64,000 bases of DNA from Costus lasius (GCA_027563935.2 CM050451.1:103319565-103383564), one strand, 5' to 3'. Shown: positions 1-12,317, numbered from the stretch's first letter. Notes: generated from the sequence alone by a model not told the origin. Translations and numbers: made by a program.

Positions 1-380
1 AGCATATGCTCTCATTTTTATGATAATTTATTATTTTTTTTGTAATGTTGCCATCATATCCATCCACCATGGCCTACCATCATCAATGACCAGCTCAAGG
101 AGCTTGAGTAGAAAGATGGAGCTCCTCCTTTGTCGATGTTTTAAGGTTCACATGAAAAATTGGAAAGTTGGAGCTCCTCCTTCGTTTGCTCAAACACTTC
201 AAAGCTTGATTTGTTATTTTGAGTTGGTGAATCTTTCTTTATCAAATTATTATCGAAGTCTAAAAGCCTGCCAAGGGTTCACCAATGGGTAACTCTTGCT
301 GGCAAAGAAGACTAGGTTGAGAAACAAAACATATTTCCTATTTAGTAAAAAAAAAACACAAATTCAGGAAAAAATTTTTA
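1..380. other. No gene seen
   Basis: AT-rich sequence with short open frames that resemble nothing I recognise. A 90-codon frame at 20-292 has no family motif and is probably chance. Confidence 0.4.
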
Positions 381-383
381 GGC

Positions 384-531
384 GGAGTCTCCGCCTAGGA
401 TTCTTGAGCAGGCTTAATATTAACCATTAATTTAGCTTTAAAATATGTATAATATCTATTCATCCAAGTGTTATGCAAGTTTAAATCTAAGATTATTAAA
501 GGGCCTGCTCAAGATTCCTCGCGGAGACCCG
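384..531. repeat. Small fold-back (MITE-like) inverted repeat
   Basis: The segment near 386-413 (core GATTCTTGAGCAGGC) is repeated in inverse orientation near 503-529 (GCCTGCTCAAGATTCC). GTCTCCGC lies on the outer side of the left copy, and its complement GCGGAGAC on the outer side of the right. About 90 bp of AT-rich loop separates the arms. No convincing target duplication was found, so the superfamily is unassigned. It lies downstream of the 3' end of the minus-strand DC1 gene. Confidence 0.55.
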
Positions 532-766
532 TCAAAGAAGGCCAACAAAAATCAGGGCGTAGTTTCGCTGAGAATTCCATCTCCAACCCAATGTAGACAC
601 TTTCTTTAAAATATCAATGTGCAGAAGCTTCAAATTCAAAGAAGAAAGAAACCCAACCCTGAAAGAATCGACCGACGATCCTCTCGGATTCTTGATGCAA
701 ACGCATCTGGAAACCTTCCAAGCTTATCAAACACACAAAAGATGCATAATAGTTAAATTCCTCCCC

Positions 767-1660
767 TTATTCACTAAATAAGGCACTGACAGTGGAGCCT
801 GCTGCACCCACTAACAAGGAGGCGCCACTACCATCTCCGCCTCCAGTTTCAATTCCAAGAACGCCCTGCACCACCTGCCTTGCCGCCCCACTGACAAACC
901 CTTGGATCATCTGGTTCATCAAGCCGCCATCACCTCCTATTCCACGCCCCGCGCCGTACATCCCCTGTGGCAGCATCTGACCTCCATTATTCACCCCCAT
1001 CATCCCCCTCCCTCGCCCCACCGGCTGCCGCATCACCCGCGCCCTTGCCTGTGGCGCTTGCGGAATTGCCCGCCGCGACGGAGACGCTGGCAGTGGCTGC
1101 GGCGCCTGCGACGCCTCCGCCGCCGTTGCGCACTCCACGTGCGCGTCGAACTCGCACATGGCGCAGCGGTAGAGCCACGTGCTCGCCCCCGCACCCCCGC
1201 AAACGTCGCAGGCGAACGCGCCGTCCTCGTATGGCACGTGGAAGACCAGCGTGAGTGGGTGGCCGTGCGCCGGGTGCACGGTGGAGAGCGGCATCGCGGC
1301 GCAGAGGCCGTGGAAGTCAACGCCGCCTTCGTCACCGCAGGTCCCGCAGTGATAGGAGAAACCGGAGCCGGCACAGCCGCAGGCGTTGCAGGCGAACGAG
1401 CCCTCCTCGTAGGCGGGGACGGGAAGGAGGGTGAGGCTATGGCCGGGGTGCGCCGGGTGGCGGATGCGCGGGGGTAGCTCGGCGCAGGACACGTGGAGGA
1501 CGTAGCCGCAAGGTTTGCAGGAGTAGGCTGAGCCGGAGGCGGCGGGGGACATGCAGCCGGCGCAGGTCCGCGGCGGCAGAGATGGATCGAAGGATGTGAG
1601 CTCGAGGGTGTGATGGTGGGCGAAGTGGGTGATCCTAGGGTCGTAGCTCAACCTCCCCAT
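767..1660 (-). CDS. DC1 (C1-like) zinc-finger domain protein
   Basis: This is a 297-residue single-exon gene read from ATG at 1660 to a stop at 767. It carries three Cys/His-rich DC1 units at about residues 17-63, 72-127 and 132-180. The first has the hallmark YSCKPCGYVLHVSCAELP, followed by HPGHSLTLL, then HGHPLTLVF with CAMCEFDAHVEC. DC1 proteins are plant-specific zinc-binding proteins; some respond to pathogens or hormones, but their ligand is mostly unknown. After residue 190 the protein is low-complexity: a Pro/Arg/Gln-rich stretch, a Gly/Met-rich stretch, and a mildly hydrophobic small-residue tail that could associate with membranes (inference). The coding region is strongly GC-rich, so the opposite strand shows long shadow frames. 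No signal peptide is evident. Family assignment is firm; function is unknown. Confidence 0.9.
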   Translation of the reverse strand: MGRLSYDPRITHFAHHHTLELTSFDPSLPPRTCAGCMSPAASGSAYSCKPCGYVLHVSCAELPPRIRHPAHPGHSLTLLPVPAYEEGSFACNACGCAGSGFSYHCGTCGDEGGVDFHGLCAAMPLSTVHPAHGHPLTLVFHVPYEDGAFACDVCGGAGASTWLYRCAMCEFDAHVECATAAEASQAPQPLPASPSRRAIPQAPQARARVMRQPVGRGRGMMGVNNGGQMLPQGMYGAGRGIGGDGGLMNQMIQGFVSGAARQVVQGVLGIETGGGDGSGASLLVGAAGSTVSALFSE

Positions 1661-2195
1661 GCTTGCTAGCTCTGCTTGCTGCCGATCAGGCTGAGCTCTT
1701 ACAGGCTTGAATTGCTATCTCACAACAAATTTGAGGGAGGGTGAAGAAGAGATGTCTAGACAAGGTCAAGTCAACGGGGTTGCTGGATCGACAAGGAAAA
1801 TTAATTAGGAACCATGGGATTTCATGGTTGAAGTATATGAATTGTATATGATTTAAAAGAAGGTTGGCCAGACTGGAAAAGTTGACTTCGAGGCCATATT
1901 TTTCTCTATTAGAGCATCGGTTGCAGGAAATGCATGTACGGAGAACAAATAATTTAGCATTCAATTTGCTTGGTTTTCGTCTGACTTTTCAAAAGTTTGT
2001 TTGACTTTGTGAAAAGAGCCAGTAGTGGATTGTGGAATTTTGAAGACGAAAGGGTGGTTTCAAGTTCGTCGTTTTCCATCGCAGTTGACGAGAGGGTACT
2101 TTGGATAAGGCACTGGTAGAGTTTAAAATAAAATGGAATATGTATTGATAGAAAACTGAATAATTTTAAGTACTACAAAACGTGGATCATCACGA
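1661..2195. other. Upstream region of the DC1 gene
   Basis: AT-rich intergenic DNA that should hold the promoter of the minus-strand DC1 gene. I see no clear TATA box placement or other feature. It ends at the target duplication of the hAT element. Confidence 0.4.
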
Positions 2196-2203
2196 CTCCT
2201 GAC
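2196..2203 (+). repeat. Left 8-bp target-site duplication of the hAT element
   Basis: CTCCTGAC, matched exactly at 5734-5741. Confidence 0.93.
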
Positions 2204-3042
2204 TAGAGGTGGCCAACGGGCCGGGTCGGCCCGCAGCCTGCACGGCCTGGCACGACGCGGGCCGGGCACGACATGGCACATTGACCAAGTCAACGTTCCG
2301 CGGGCGGCCCGTGGCCTGACTCGGGTCGGGCTGGGCCGGGCCGAGCACGGCCCGCAGGTGTGCCGGGCCAGGCACGGCACGGGCCCGTGCTCAGCACGGC
2401 ACGCGGGCCGTGCCAGGCACGACACGGGTATTTGGGCGGTAACGGTCGGAATTTTCAAATTGAGCATGCGTTTTTACCCAAATAGCCCTATAACGGTTTG
2501 AAAAAATTTAAAAGTTAGGGATATAATTGTCTTTATTTTATAAAATTACCATTTTAGCTCATTTTAATAATTAAAAATAGGAGATAAATATGTAAATTTA
2601 CACCCAATTTATCCCTATAAATTGACCCCCCAACCCTCTCATTTCTTCACACAAGTTTCCAATTAACTTTGGATTAATTTCTCATTCTCTCTTAATACTC
2701 TCTTAATCTCTTTTCTAAGTCTTGAGTTTCAATTAGCCATCAAGATTTTAAAGCTCTCTCGGTCTAGTCATGTGGAGAAGATCAAGTAAGTAGTAAATTA
2801 ATTTACTTTTAGTCTTTTATAATGTAATTGTACTTAAATTTAAATTATTCTAATATAAATTTTTTTCATAATTATGTTTAAGTTAAGGTTGTTGAAGGCT
2901 GAAACCTCAACTTCTTAGTTCTTACTAAGCGTCTTCAAACACGTGATAAGGTAATTTTTTAATGTATAATTTATTATTAGTAAGTATTTAATCTTATTTT
3001 ATAAATTTTTTTGGCTACCTTTTAATATTATATGTAGAATTA

Positions 3043-5170
3043 ATGACGGGATTTAACAATACATGGGATCTTTTGCCATGGGAGCTTGAGGCATTAGAGC
3101 AGAAGCTAATGGGGACAACTGACCCCGTTATGCCACCCGATCAAGATGCCAACCCTCCGCCTTACGACCCAAATCAACAACAGCAAGATCATGTTGAATT
3201 TGAGCCTACTAACATTATGCAGGGAGAGGAGGGATGCAGTGCAAACCCTCACGAGTCTACTGTGTCGGGCTCAAGAAAACGCACGAGCGACGTTTGGAAG
3301 AGCTTCGATGTGGTGATGATTAACGGCGAAGAAAGAGCCAGCTGCAAGAAGTGCAGAAAAGTCATGACTTGCAAATCATCGGGTGGAATTGGTCATTTGT
3401 CTCGCCACATCAAAAGTCATCAAACTCAAATCGATCGTGCACAGGCTACTCTCAATCTTTCCTCTAGTTCTTTTGAAGTTTTTAATTATTCTACTGAAGT
3501 TCTTAGAAAAGAATTAGCTAAATTTATTATTTGGGATGAACAACCATTTTCTTTAGCAGAAAATTATAAATTTGAAAAATTTATACATAAATCACTACAA
3601 CCTAAATATAAAAAAGTAAGTAGACAAACCATGCGTATGGATGCTATAAAATTTTTTTCTGAATATAAAACTAATCTTTTACAACCTTTAATTACATTAA
3701 CTTCTTGTAATTATTTAACATCTGATATTTGGACCAATAATCATTCTCATCAGTCATACATGTGTATTACGGCACATTGGATAGATAGTGAATTTTTTAT
3801 ACAAAAAAGAATTATTGCATTTAAAATTTTTGAATATCCTCATACTGCAAATGCTATAGTTAGACAATTTCATAGCATTTTACATTCATATAATATAATT
3901 AATAAAATTTTTTCAATTAGTTTTGATAATACAAGTAATAATGATAGTGCAATTGATAAATTAAAAAGATTGTTAAATCCAATATTTAATGGTGCTTTTT
4001 TTCATATACGATGTGCATGCCATATTCTAAACTTATGTGTTCAAGATAGAATAAGAGAAGTAGATGAACATGTAACTAAATTAAGAAATGCTGTTAGATT
4101 TGTTACTTCTTCTACTTCTAGAAATCAAGATTTTAGACAAATATGTAAATCTTATGGTTTGTCATATAAAAAATTTAAACTTGATATTAAAACACAATGG
4201 AATTCTACTTATGATATGCTAACAACATGTTTTTCATTTAAGGATCCTCTTACATTATTTTATAATGAAAGAATGTCTGATGGAAATATTGAAGAAAATG
4301 ATTGGGATAAAGCAAAGTTATTACATAATATTTTAGAAATTTTTTATAATGCAAGCACTCATTTATCTGGTGTTTATTATCCTACATCATGTTTAATTTT
4401 AGAACATTTAGTTTTAATTAGTGAAATTTTTTCTCAATATAGACATGATGAAAATGTTTTTCAAGTAATTTTTAAAATGAAAACAAAATTTAAAAAATAT
4501 TAAAAAAATATATCTCCTTTATATTGTTTAGCTTCAATTATGGATCCTACATTAAAATTAGGAGGTGTTCATATTTTATTAGATGAATATTATAAAAATA
4601 TGGAACTTGAAGGAGTAGATGAGAAAAAAAATAAAGTTTCTACCTTATTAGATGAAATGTATAATGTTTATAATTTAAAATTTGGAAATACAATGAATCC
4701 AACATCCTCTCAAACTAATGTATCTACTAGTAGTAAAAATATTACAGGAAGAATACGCTCAATTTTAAATAGAAAAGGAACATCAACAAGTCGATCTAGT
4801 AATTTTAATGAATTAACATTTTTTTAGAAAATAATCATACATCTTTACTCACAGAAGAACAAATAGATACTTTGATATTTTATCATGGTGGAGATCACAA
4901 GGAAAATCATATCCTGTGGTTTCTGCCATGGCACGTGATCTACTAACTCCTCCGGTGTCTACTGTAGCATCGGAGTCTTGTTTTAGTGCAGGCGGCAGGG
5001 TGCTGGACGAGAAGCGAAGCCGAATGAACGAAGAAAACGTGAAAATGTGTATTTGTCTTAAAGATTGGCTAGATGCTGAAGATCGTCTTCAAGATAAAGG
5101 TGGTCATTCAACTTCATCGGATGATGATGAACAAAGTCTTGGAAGTGCAAGCGGAAGCAACAATGGATAA
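3043..5170 (+). pseudogene. hAT transposase with BED zinc finger, inactivated
   Basis: The frame opens at 3043. Residues about 82-128 form a BED-type zinc finger (CKKCRKVM, then HLSRHIKSH). Residues 130-480 carry the hAT RNase-H-like core (TSDIWTNN, SFDNTSNN, CHILNLCVQD, TQWNSTYDML). The C-terminal hAT dimerisation region is at 4916-5170 (ARDLLTPPVSTVASESCFS, then LKDWL). The gene is broken in three places. A TAA at 4501 interrupts an otherwise continuing frame that goes on through MDPTLKLGG. A one-base loss in the T run at 4819-4825 and another near 4871-4873 move the frame twice before the C-terminal block. I cannot exclude a spliced leader upstream of 3043. Confidence 0.9.
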
Positions 5171-5190
5171 ACGTTGTAATAAATAATTAT

Positions 5191-5260
5191 AAAAAAAGTT
5201 GTAAAAGAGTTGTAGAAAGAGTTGTAAAAAGAGTTGTAAAAAGAGTTGTAAAAAGAGAAC
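5191..5260 (+). repeat. Short tandem repeat in the hAT 3' region
   Basis: Four to five copies of a 14-bp unit, close to GAGTTGTAAAAA, just downstream of the transposase stop codon and inside the element. Confidence 0.7.
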
Positions 5261-5733
5261 TACATAGACTTGATTCCTCCTTTGAGTGGGGTACGTAGGT
5301 AGCCTGTAATGGGTCCGGTCTAAAATATATAATATTTTAATATTTTTTCAAAAATTTATGCAATATACTTTCTCAATTTTTTTTATTTTTTCATATTTTA
5401 TATATTTTAATTAAGTAATAATTTACTTATTAAATTAATTTATTTTTTTTAAATTTGGCACGCGGGCCAAAGTCGGCCCGTGAGCCAACTTTGGCCCATG
5501 GGCCACAATCGGGCCGGGCCAAACACGGCCCGCGTTCCTCATTTGGCCCGTTGGGCCGTATTCGGCCCGCGTACCGGATTCGTGCTCACTCTCCGGCGGA
5601 ACCGTGCCTGGGCCGGCACGCCTAATCGGGCCGCGGGCCGTGCCGGGCCCAGGATTTGAAACGGGCCGTGCTAGGCACGGCCCGCAAGGAACCGGGCCGA
5701 GGCGGGCCCGGGCACGGCCCATGGCCACCTCTA

Positions 5734-5741
5734 CTCCTGAC
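5734..5741 (+). repeat. Right 8-bp target-site duplication of the hAT element
   Basis: CTCCTGAC, matched exactly at 2196-2203. Confidence 0.93.
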
Positions 5742-6609
5742 TGATCGTCCTCTTAAATTATTTTTCAAAAAAAATATTTTTAATGTATAATCTAGTCTAG
5801 AAAAAATAATTAAATTTAAATTAATTAGATATGCCATGATTCATTTATAACGGACTTATATAGAGTTTTTCTTTAGTTTTATATGTTTTGCATTGGTGTC
5901 ACACTCAATTTATAACTTCAATTTATTACTTCCGCCAAGTGCTGTTTGTCAGAGACAAATCTCCAATTCCTGCTAACCGTTTTGTACCCACAGAATGGAC
6001 CAGATGCTTCAGTTGTCTACGTTGGGTCCACTTTGCGCGTCACTGCACTAATCTTCAGCAATAACAAATAGATTTGAATCAAGACCGAACCAAACTAGAA
6101 TTTGGTAATTGGTTCAGCTCAGGTGAATGAACCGTACACAAAAGATCTAACTAATGTGACACTCCTTCCAAACACCTCCTATAATTGGAATACAACCATT
6201 CCCAGGGATTGGATGAGCCACATCTAACACCAACAAGAGTCATTCAATAATAAGCAAATTTTTCTTAGCAAGCAATCATTTCAATAAATTAAACTAGTTT
6301 TTTTAGGCATGAAACCTAAGATAAATACTAATATAATGAACTTGCCAAGCTAGGAAGACTCCAGATTCAAGACTTTTATAAAATGTTCAAGATTAACTTT
6401 GATAAATCTAGTAATGCCATCATCTCGCTAGCGCCTTTTGTTAACTTGTGGGATAAGTTGCATTCATTCTCGTTGTAGTTTTTAGTTTGCATCAAGGGTT
6501 TAACCAATTTTTTAGATGAAGTCTTGATGATTTATCTAGAATTTTCTCTATTGGGTTTTCTTAGATTTTATGAATATTTAGATTCTCTCATAGTTCTCTA
6601 GATGATCCT
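5742..6609. other. AT-rich intergenic DNA
   Basis: No coding signal, repeat structure or RNA gene recognised. Confidence 0.4.
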
Positions 6610-7072
6610 TCGATGGTTGAGTTGGCCATCATTACTATCAAATTTGGTGTATATCTGATGTATGGGGAGGGGACACTATCCACGGAGATACAAAAGGAGT
6701 TTAAGGTTACTCTAGTTAGGGCACCCAAAATTCTAATTCCTTGCATGACATGTATCATGGTAGATTAGATTCTCTTTTAAAATTATCATGCATTATTTAT
6801 GTAGTTAAAAACTTGGTAGGTTATTTTTATATTATAAGCATGCATGCATCCACCCATTAATATATAGTCCTACAGTCATCCTAGAACTAGAGCATACTTG
6901 CATTTGTATTTTTACAAGCAAATAATCAATCAAAGTAATGGAGACAAGGATTTTCACAATCCATCCCGGTTATTGAGGAGAATCGACTTCAGCAACCAAG
7001 AGCGCTTGATGTCTAGTTAGATAGAGCCCAAGATTAGCCAAGAAGAAAGTTAAAGCCCAGTCCAATGAGAGC

Positions 7073-7079
7073 TAATATC

Positions 7080-7118
<39 letters not shown>

Positions 7119-8593
7119 ATATTGTGGCTTAATTCTACTATTATTTTGGAGTAAAATGCATACTTTATTTTATTTATTTGCTTAAATGTTTCATATTCTT
7201 TAGAATCTTCACTTTTCCTTGGTTTTATTGAAATGTAAGGATTTTGTCCTAAAATTGGTGGAATTTGGAAGATTTAAAGATATGGGTCGACCCCTCATGA
7301 TGAGACGAAGCTACATGTCAAATTTCAGATCAAACAGAGCTTTCCACACTCTTCACGGGCACGGCCATGCATGACCTTGCTTTTCTAGACTGCGCCGAGC
7401 TCTTCACAGGCATGCCCATGCATCCATGCATGGCCGTAAAGGACTCAACCGAACTTTTCATAATTCAATGAAATGTTCACGGGCACACCCGTGAACACAT
7501 ACATGACCGTGAAGAGTTATTTTTCCAGAAAACTAACTTCGCGAACCTCTTCATGGGTATGGCTGTGCATGCATGCACGATTGTGCATGCTTCTACTTGT
7601 TCAACACTCGTTCGATTTTTCACCCGTTTCTTACTATTTTTGGAGCGAAATTTACTGAAATTTTGTAGAAACCTTCCTAACTTAAACACGAACATTTTGG
7701 GACAAGAATCACACAATTTCATGGAGCGGTTGAGGAGAACGAAGGCGAACGGTGACAACTAGGGTTTTGGGCAAAAATCTTGACGGGGAGGTTGTTCGGC
7801 GCGATTTCTTCCTCGTTTTGACGCTGAAGATCGTGCTCCACCCTCTCCCATCATAGACCTAGCCTTCCCTCTAGTTTGATCTGATTTACTTGAGAGATTT
7901 TTGATGTATTTCACGATGAATATTGTAGCGTAATCTATTTTTCGGGTTTAGGCGTAGCCCGCTGTAAGGATGTTGATTGACAATGCTTAATTAATATATT
8001 GCTTGAGTTTATCTTTGTTCTTTTTCAATTCTAAGTTGCATGATTTCATATTTATGTCCTGGATATGCATATGTATGTTTTAGACGTTGTGGGAAGGACT
8101 AAGAGGTGAACTACAACGTCGGATCCCCTTAGATTGAACTGGTAATTTCAACTACAAAAGGAGGTCGAAATTACTCGAGGAGTCAATAATTCTTCATAGA
8201 ACCCATTGGATCTGCTTAACCTAGTAAGCCACGAGAGTAGGAGACTTGGGTTAAGTTAGATACCGGATCATGGCTTGAGAGGAAATGATTTGTACCTTAG
8301 GAAGAATTACCTTAAGAACTTAGGTTAAACAAATTTGAACACTTGCATTATCTTTCTGTCATTGTTCAATGTGGTAAAACCTAAAACCCTAATCTTCTCT
8401 CGAGATTTTCATACCCCCGTTTGCTTTTAACTTGCTCAAATTTACTTTCGTGCATTAGGAAATTAATGACTTTCTTCATTATTTGATCACCTAGCTATCG
8501 ATAGACTGATTAGTTAGTACTTGACCTCTAGTCCCTATGGGATCTATACTTTTTATTACGCGATAGAACAGTGGACTTGTGGCCACCCTATCA
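7073..8593 (+). mobile_element. Solo LTR, family A copy 1
   Basis: This 1.52-kb segment is absent from the matching place in the right arm of the inverted duplication, which defines it as an insertion. It is flanked by AGAGC (7068-7072) and AGAAC (8594-8598), a decayed 5-bp duplication. It ends in CA, but its first bases have decayed from TG. It is clearly related to the segment at 25915-27381: both share the stretch with GTTTTAGACGTTG or GTCTTAGACGTTG followed by AAGGACT and AGAGGTGAA, and later GTGGT(A/G)AAACC. A (TA)n microsatellite lies near its left end at 7083-7115. Confidence 0.78.
7083..7115. repeat. (TA)n microsatellite
   Basis: About 16 uninterrupted TA units inside the solo LTR. 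Confidence 0.95.
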
Positions 8594-9979
8594 AGAACCC
8601 AATTGAGCATTCAAAATAACAAAGGGAAAAGGGTAAATTAGCCTTGTTTTAAGGCCCGGTTGAAAGAAGGAAGGTGGCAGCTGGCAGCACAGTTTCTGCT
8701 ACTGAACCGATTGTGGAAGCAATGTCAGAATTCAGCTAAGAGCATAGAAGAAACTATTGTTGGAGCTGCCCTTGGACCTTGAAGACAATGGCTAGGAGGA
8801 GCTCTAGTTGTAGTAGATTTTTCTTTTAAAGTGTAACTTCATTATTATAGTTCGGTGTGATTAAAAGCTTAATGAAATGGTTTCCTAGTTTCCTTCCTTC
8901 GGTGCTTATGTTGCCGCTTTCTGTTCTCCTTCCTCCGGTCCTTGTGTCTCCGACTCTTCCTTTTTCCCTAGTTGAAGGTTGAAGCTTCCATGGACTTGGA
9001 AACCTTCTTACCTCCATCTACCTAGCTGAGCCTCTACCCTAATCAACTCCTTCCCCTTCGTTGTTGTTGGATGCCAAGGACAACATGGTTCGACTCCAGC
9101 AAGCTGGAAGCGGGAGCGTTTCAGCCACTTGTCGCCCTTATTCTCCGTCTCAGATGTGGTGAGCTTACCTGATGTCTAGGCAAGGTCGCTCACCTGGTGG
9201 GAACCTCTCCAGCCCACGGTAACTCCTCCTCTTCCATTCCCACTCTACTCAACAACGCTAGTCGCCCTTGCCTGCCACTTGACGAAATAACACACGGGAG
9301 GAGACGAGCCTCCCCTTTTCCATGAAATCTACTGCTCTCTCATCTTTCTCTACACACTAAACTCATGCTCATAACCCACCCTTCTTGCTAGTTCCGCCAC
9401 CCTCTCCAAACCTTCCCGTTTTGTTTCTTGTCTCTTATTCATAGCCAAAAACATTGAACCTGTTCCTAGCTCGAGGTGACGCTGGACAGAACTACTACCG
9501 GTCGCTTCCCTGGTTTTGTCTGGCAAGTATTGGCTGCGGTTGCCCTTGTCGTTCTGGTGGTCGTTGCCTTGCTGACCCTTTCTAGGCGTAGGAGGCGATG
9601 TGCCCCTTCCTCTGCACCGCCAGGTGACTCCACAGCTGGCGTTGGCTAACACTCAATATCCTCCGAAAGCTAGCACATTGCCTTCCCCTATTCAATGCCC
9701 CTGCTTCGTCAGTACACACAACAAGAGGGACGCTGTAATACCCAACTAGGGAAGGAACCCATCAACGGGACTGCTCTTCCTCCCATCTTCCCCCACATTC
9801 AGCGCTGCCCAACACCCAAGGGATCAGTCAGCCAGCAAGCTTTGGAAGCAAAGGTAGATGGCAACTCCGGCTTCAGTTAAGTGATTCCACCTTGTTGGTT
9901 TCTGTATTCCTCCCCTAGATTTGATCATACACCTAATTTTGTAGATAGCAGCATAATGAGCTTGGACGAACTGCATCTT

Positions 9980-9992
9980 GCTCTAATACCAA
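9980..9992 (-). other. Primer-binding-site-like motif (initiator tRNA-Met type)
   Basis: On the minus strand this reads TTGGTATTAGAGC, one base from the common plant LTR-element motif TTGGTATCAGAGC. It would place an LTR in the spacer at higher coordinates, with the internal region running toward 6610. Confidence 0.5.
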
Positions 9993-12317
9993 GATGGTGG
10001 GGGTGGGAAACATGGATTAGGCAGTCAACATGTTTGAAGCTAATGCATTTGAAAACTATTTTTTAAAATAATTTTATAATAAGAAAACCTGAATTAAGCA
10101 TGCAATTAACTTAAAATTAACCTAAGCATGATTTGGCAAGCAAATAAATTAACAACTATAAATTGAAATATGAAGGATAAGACTCACCTTGCGCCCCTTG
10201 AGAATAGAAGGGACGTACCATCCTGTTCTTTACCGGTCCAATGGTGGAAGTCAGGCAAGTAGAACCCTTTGAGCATTACATCCATATCAATCATAACATC
10301 CCACACATACGTGAGTGAGTTTTAAGATAGTTAAGAGGCCACTTACAATAAGACAAATCAAGAGGGTGGTTATGCCTCCAAATTCCCTTGCTATAAATGT
10401 AAGGGACCATCTAATAGAAGAGTGTGGTTCCGTTATGAGGCTCTAAAGGATCCATTACGTTTCTCATTGAGGTCCAAGTCATCATGCTCCTGTCAACAAA
10501 ATTAGGTGTATGATTAAATCTAGGGGAGGAATACAGAAACCAACAAGGTGGAATCACTTAACTGAAGCTGGAGTTGTCATCTGTCTTTGCTTCCAAAGCT
10601 TGTTGGCTGACTGATCCCTTGGGCGTTGGGCAGTGCTAAATGTGAGGGAAGATGGGAGGAAGAGCAATCCCGTTGATGGTCCCTTCACTAGTTGGGGATT
10701 GCAGTGTCATTCTTGTCACGGGTACCGATGAAGCAGGGGCACTGAATAGGGGAAAGCAATGTGCTGGCTTCCGGAGGACGTCATGTGTTAGCCGACGCTA
10801 GCTGTGGAGTCGCCTGGAGGTGCAGAGGAAGGGGCACGTCACCTCCTACACCTGGAGAGGGTCAGCAAGGCAGCGACCACCAGAACGACAAGGGCAGCGG
10901 CGACTAGTACTTGTCGCGAGTCCAGACAAAACCAGGGATGCGACCGGTAGTAGTTCTGTCCAGCGTTGCCTCGAGCTAGGAACGGGTTCAATGTTTTGGC
11001 TGTGAATAAGAGGCAAGAAATAAAACGGGGAGGTTTGGAGAGGGTGGCAGAACTTGTAGGAAGGGTGGGTGACAAGCATGAGTTTAACGCGTAGAGAAAG
11101 ATGAGAGAGCAGTAGATTTCGAGGAATAGGGGAGGCTCGTCTCCTCCCGTTTACTATTTCGTCAGGTGGCAGGCAAGGGCAACTAGCGTTGTTGAGTAGA
11201 GTAGGAATGGAAGAGGAGGATTTACAGTGGGCTGGAGAGGTTCCCACCTGATGAGCGACCTCGCCTAGACATCAGGAGAAGCTCACCACATCCGGGACGG
11301 AGAATAAGGGCGACGAGTGGCTGAAACGCTCCCGTTGGCAGCTTGCTGGAGTCGAACCATGTTGTCTTTGGCGTCCAGCAACAACGAAGGGGAAGGAGTT
11401 GATCGGGGCAGAGGCTCGGCTAGGCAGGTGGAGGTAAGAAGGTTTCCAAGTCCATGGAAGCTTCAACCTTTAGCTAGGGAAAAAGGAAGAGTTGGTGACA
11501 CAAGCACCGAATGAAGGAGAACAGAAAGCGGCGACACAAGCACCGAAGGAAGGAAACTAGGAAACCATTTTATTAAGCTTTTAATCACGCTGAACTACAT
11601 GGCTAAAGTTACACTTTATAGGAAAAATCTATTGCAACTAGAGCTCCTCCTAGCTGTTGTCTTCAAGGTCCAAGGGCAGCACCAACGGCAGTTTCCTCTA
11701 TGCTCTTAGCTGGATTCTGATACTGCTTCCACAATCGGTTTAGTAGCAGGGCTACCAACTGCCACCTTCCTTCTTTCAATCTGGCCTCAAAACAAGGCTG
11801 ATTTACCATTTGCTCTTTGTTGTTTTGAATGCTAAATTGGGCTCTCATTGGACTGGGCTTTAACTTTCTTCTTGGCTAATCTTGGGCTCCATCTAGCTAG
11901 ACATCAAGCATTATTGGTTGTTAAAGTCGATTCTCCTCAATAACCGGGGATGGATTGTGATATTTATATATGAGAAATCCTTATCTCCATTACTTTGATT
12001 GATTGCTTGCCTATAAAAATACAAATGCAAGTATGCTCTAGTTCTAGGATGAATGTATGACTACATATTAGTGAGTGGATGCATGCATGCTTACAATATA
12101 AAAATAACCTACCAAGTTTTCAACTACATGAATAATGCATGATGATTTTAAAAGAGAATGTAATCTACCATGATGCATGCCATGCAAGGGATTGGAATTT
12201 TAGGTGCCCTAACTAAGGTAACCTTAAACTCCATTTGTATCTCTGGGGATCGTGTCGCCTCCCTACATCAATATCAAATGGACAAGTATTATATTGGGTT
12301 ACTGACTAAGTCAACTT

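Larger units (their letters stand above)
2204..5733 (+). mobile_element. hAT-superfamily DNA transposon, nearly full length (3.53 kb)
   Basis: The element starts TAGAGGTGGCCA and ends TGGCCACCTCTA. It is flanked by a perfect 8-bp direct repeat, CTCCTGAC (2196-2203 and 5734-5741), the size hAT transposases generate. About 230 bp at the left end (2204-2430) and 280 bp at the right end (5456-5733) are packed with GC-rich motifs built on GGGCCGTGC and GGCACGGCCC in opposing orientation. These are subterminal repeats that probably bind transposase. Between them lie an AT-rich leader and a broken transposase gene. The exact duplication and ends imply recent insertion, but the transposase lesions suggest it now needs a helper. 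Confidence 0.93.
6610..12317. repeat. Large imperfect inverted duplication, retroelement-like
   Basis: The left arm (about 6610-7072 plus 8599-9945) is repeated in reverse complement at about 10497-12317, around a spacer of roughly 550 bp. Matching landmarks include CCATCCCGGTTATTGAGG near 6962 with its complement near 11937, and GGAGCTCTAGTTG near 8799 with its complement near 11640. Identity by eye is roughly 85 percent. A 1.5-kb solo LTR interrupts the left arm. The spacer has GCTCTAATACCAA at 9980-9992, which read on the minus strand resembles the initiator-tRNA(Met) primer-binding motif. The arms may therefore be internal regions of non-autonomous LTR retroelements in head-to-head orientation. 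No coherent protein is encoded. Confidence 0.75.

Noticed and set aside
902..1477. 191-codon plus-strand frame over the DC1 gene
   Set aside because: Shadow of the GC-rich DC1 coding sequence; Arg/Pro-rich with no domain, while the minus frame has clear C1-like motifs.
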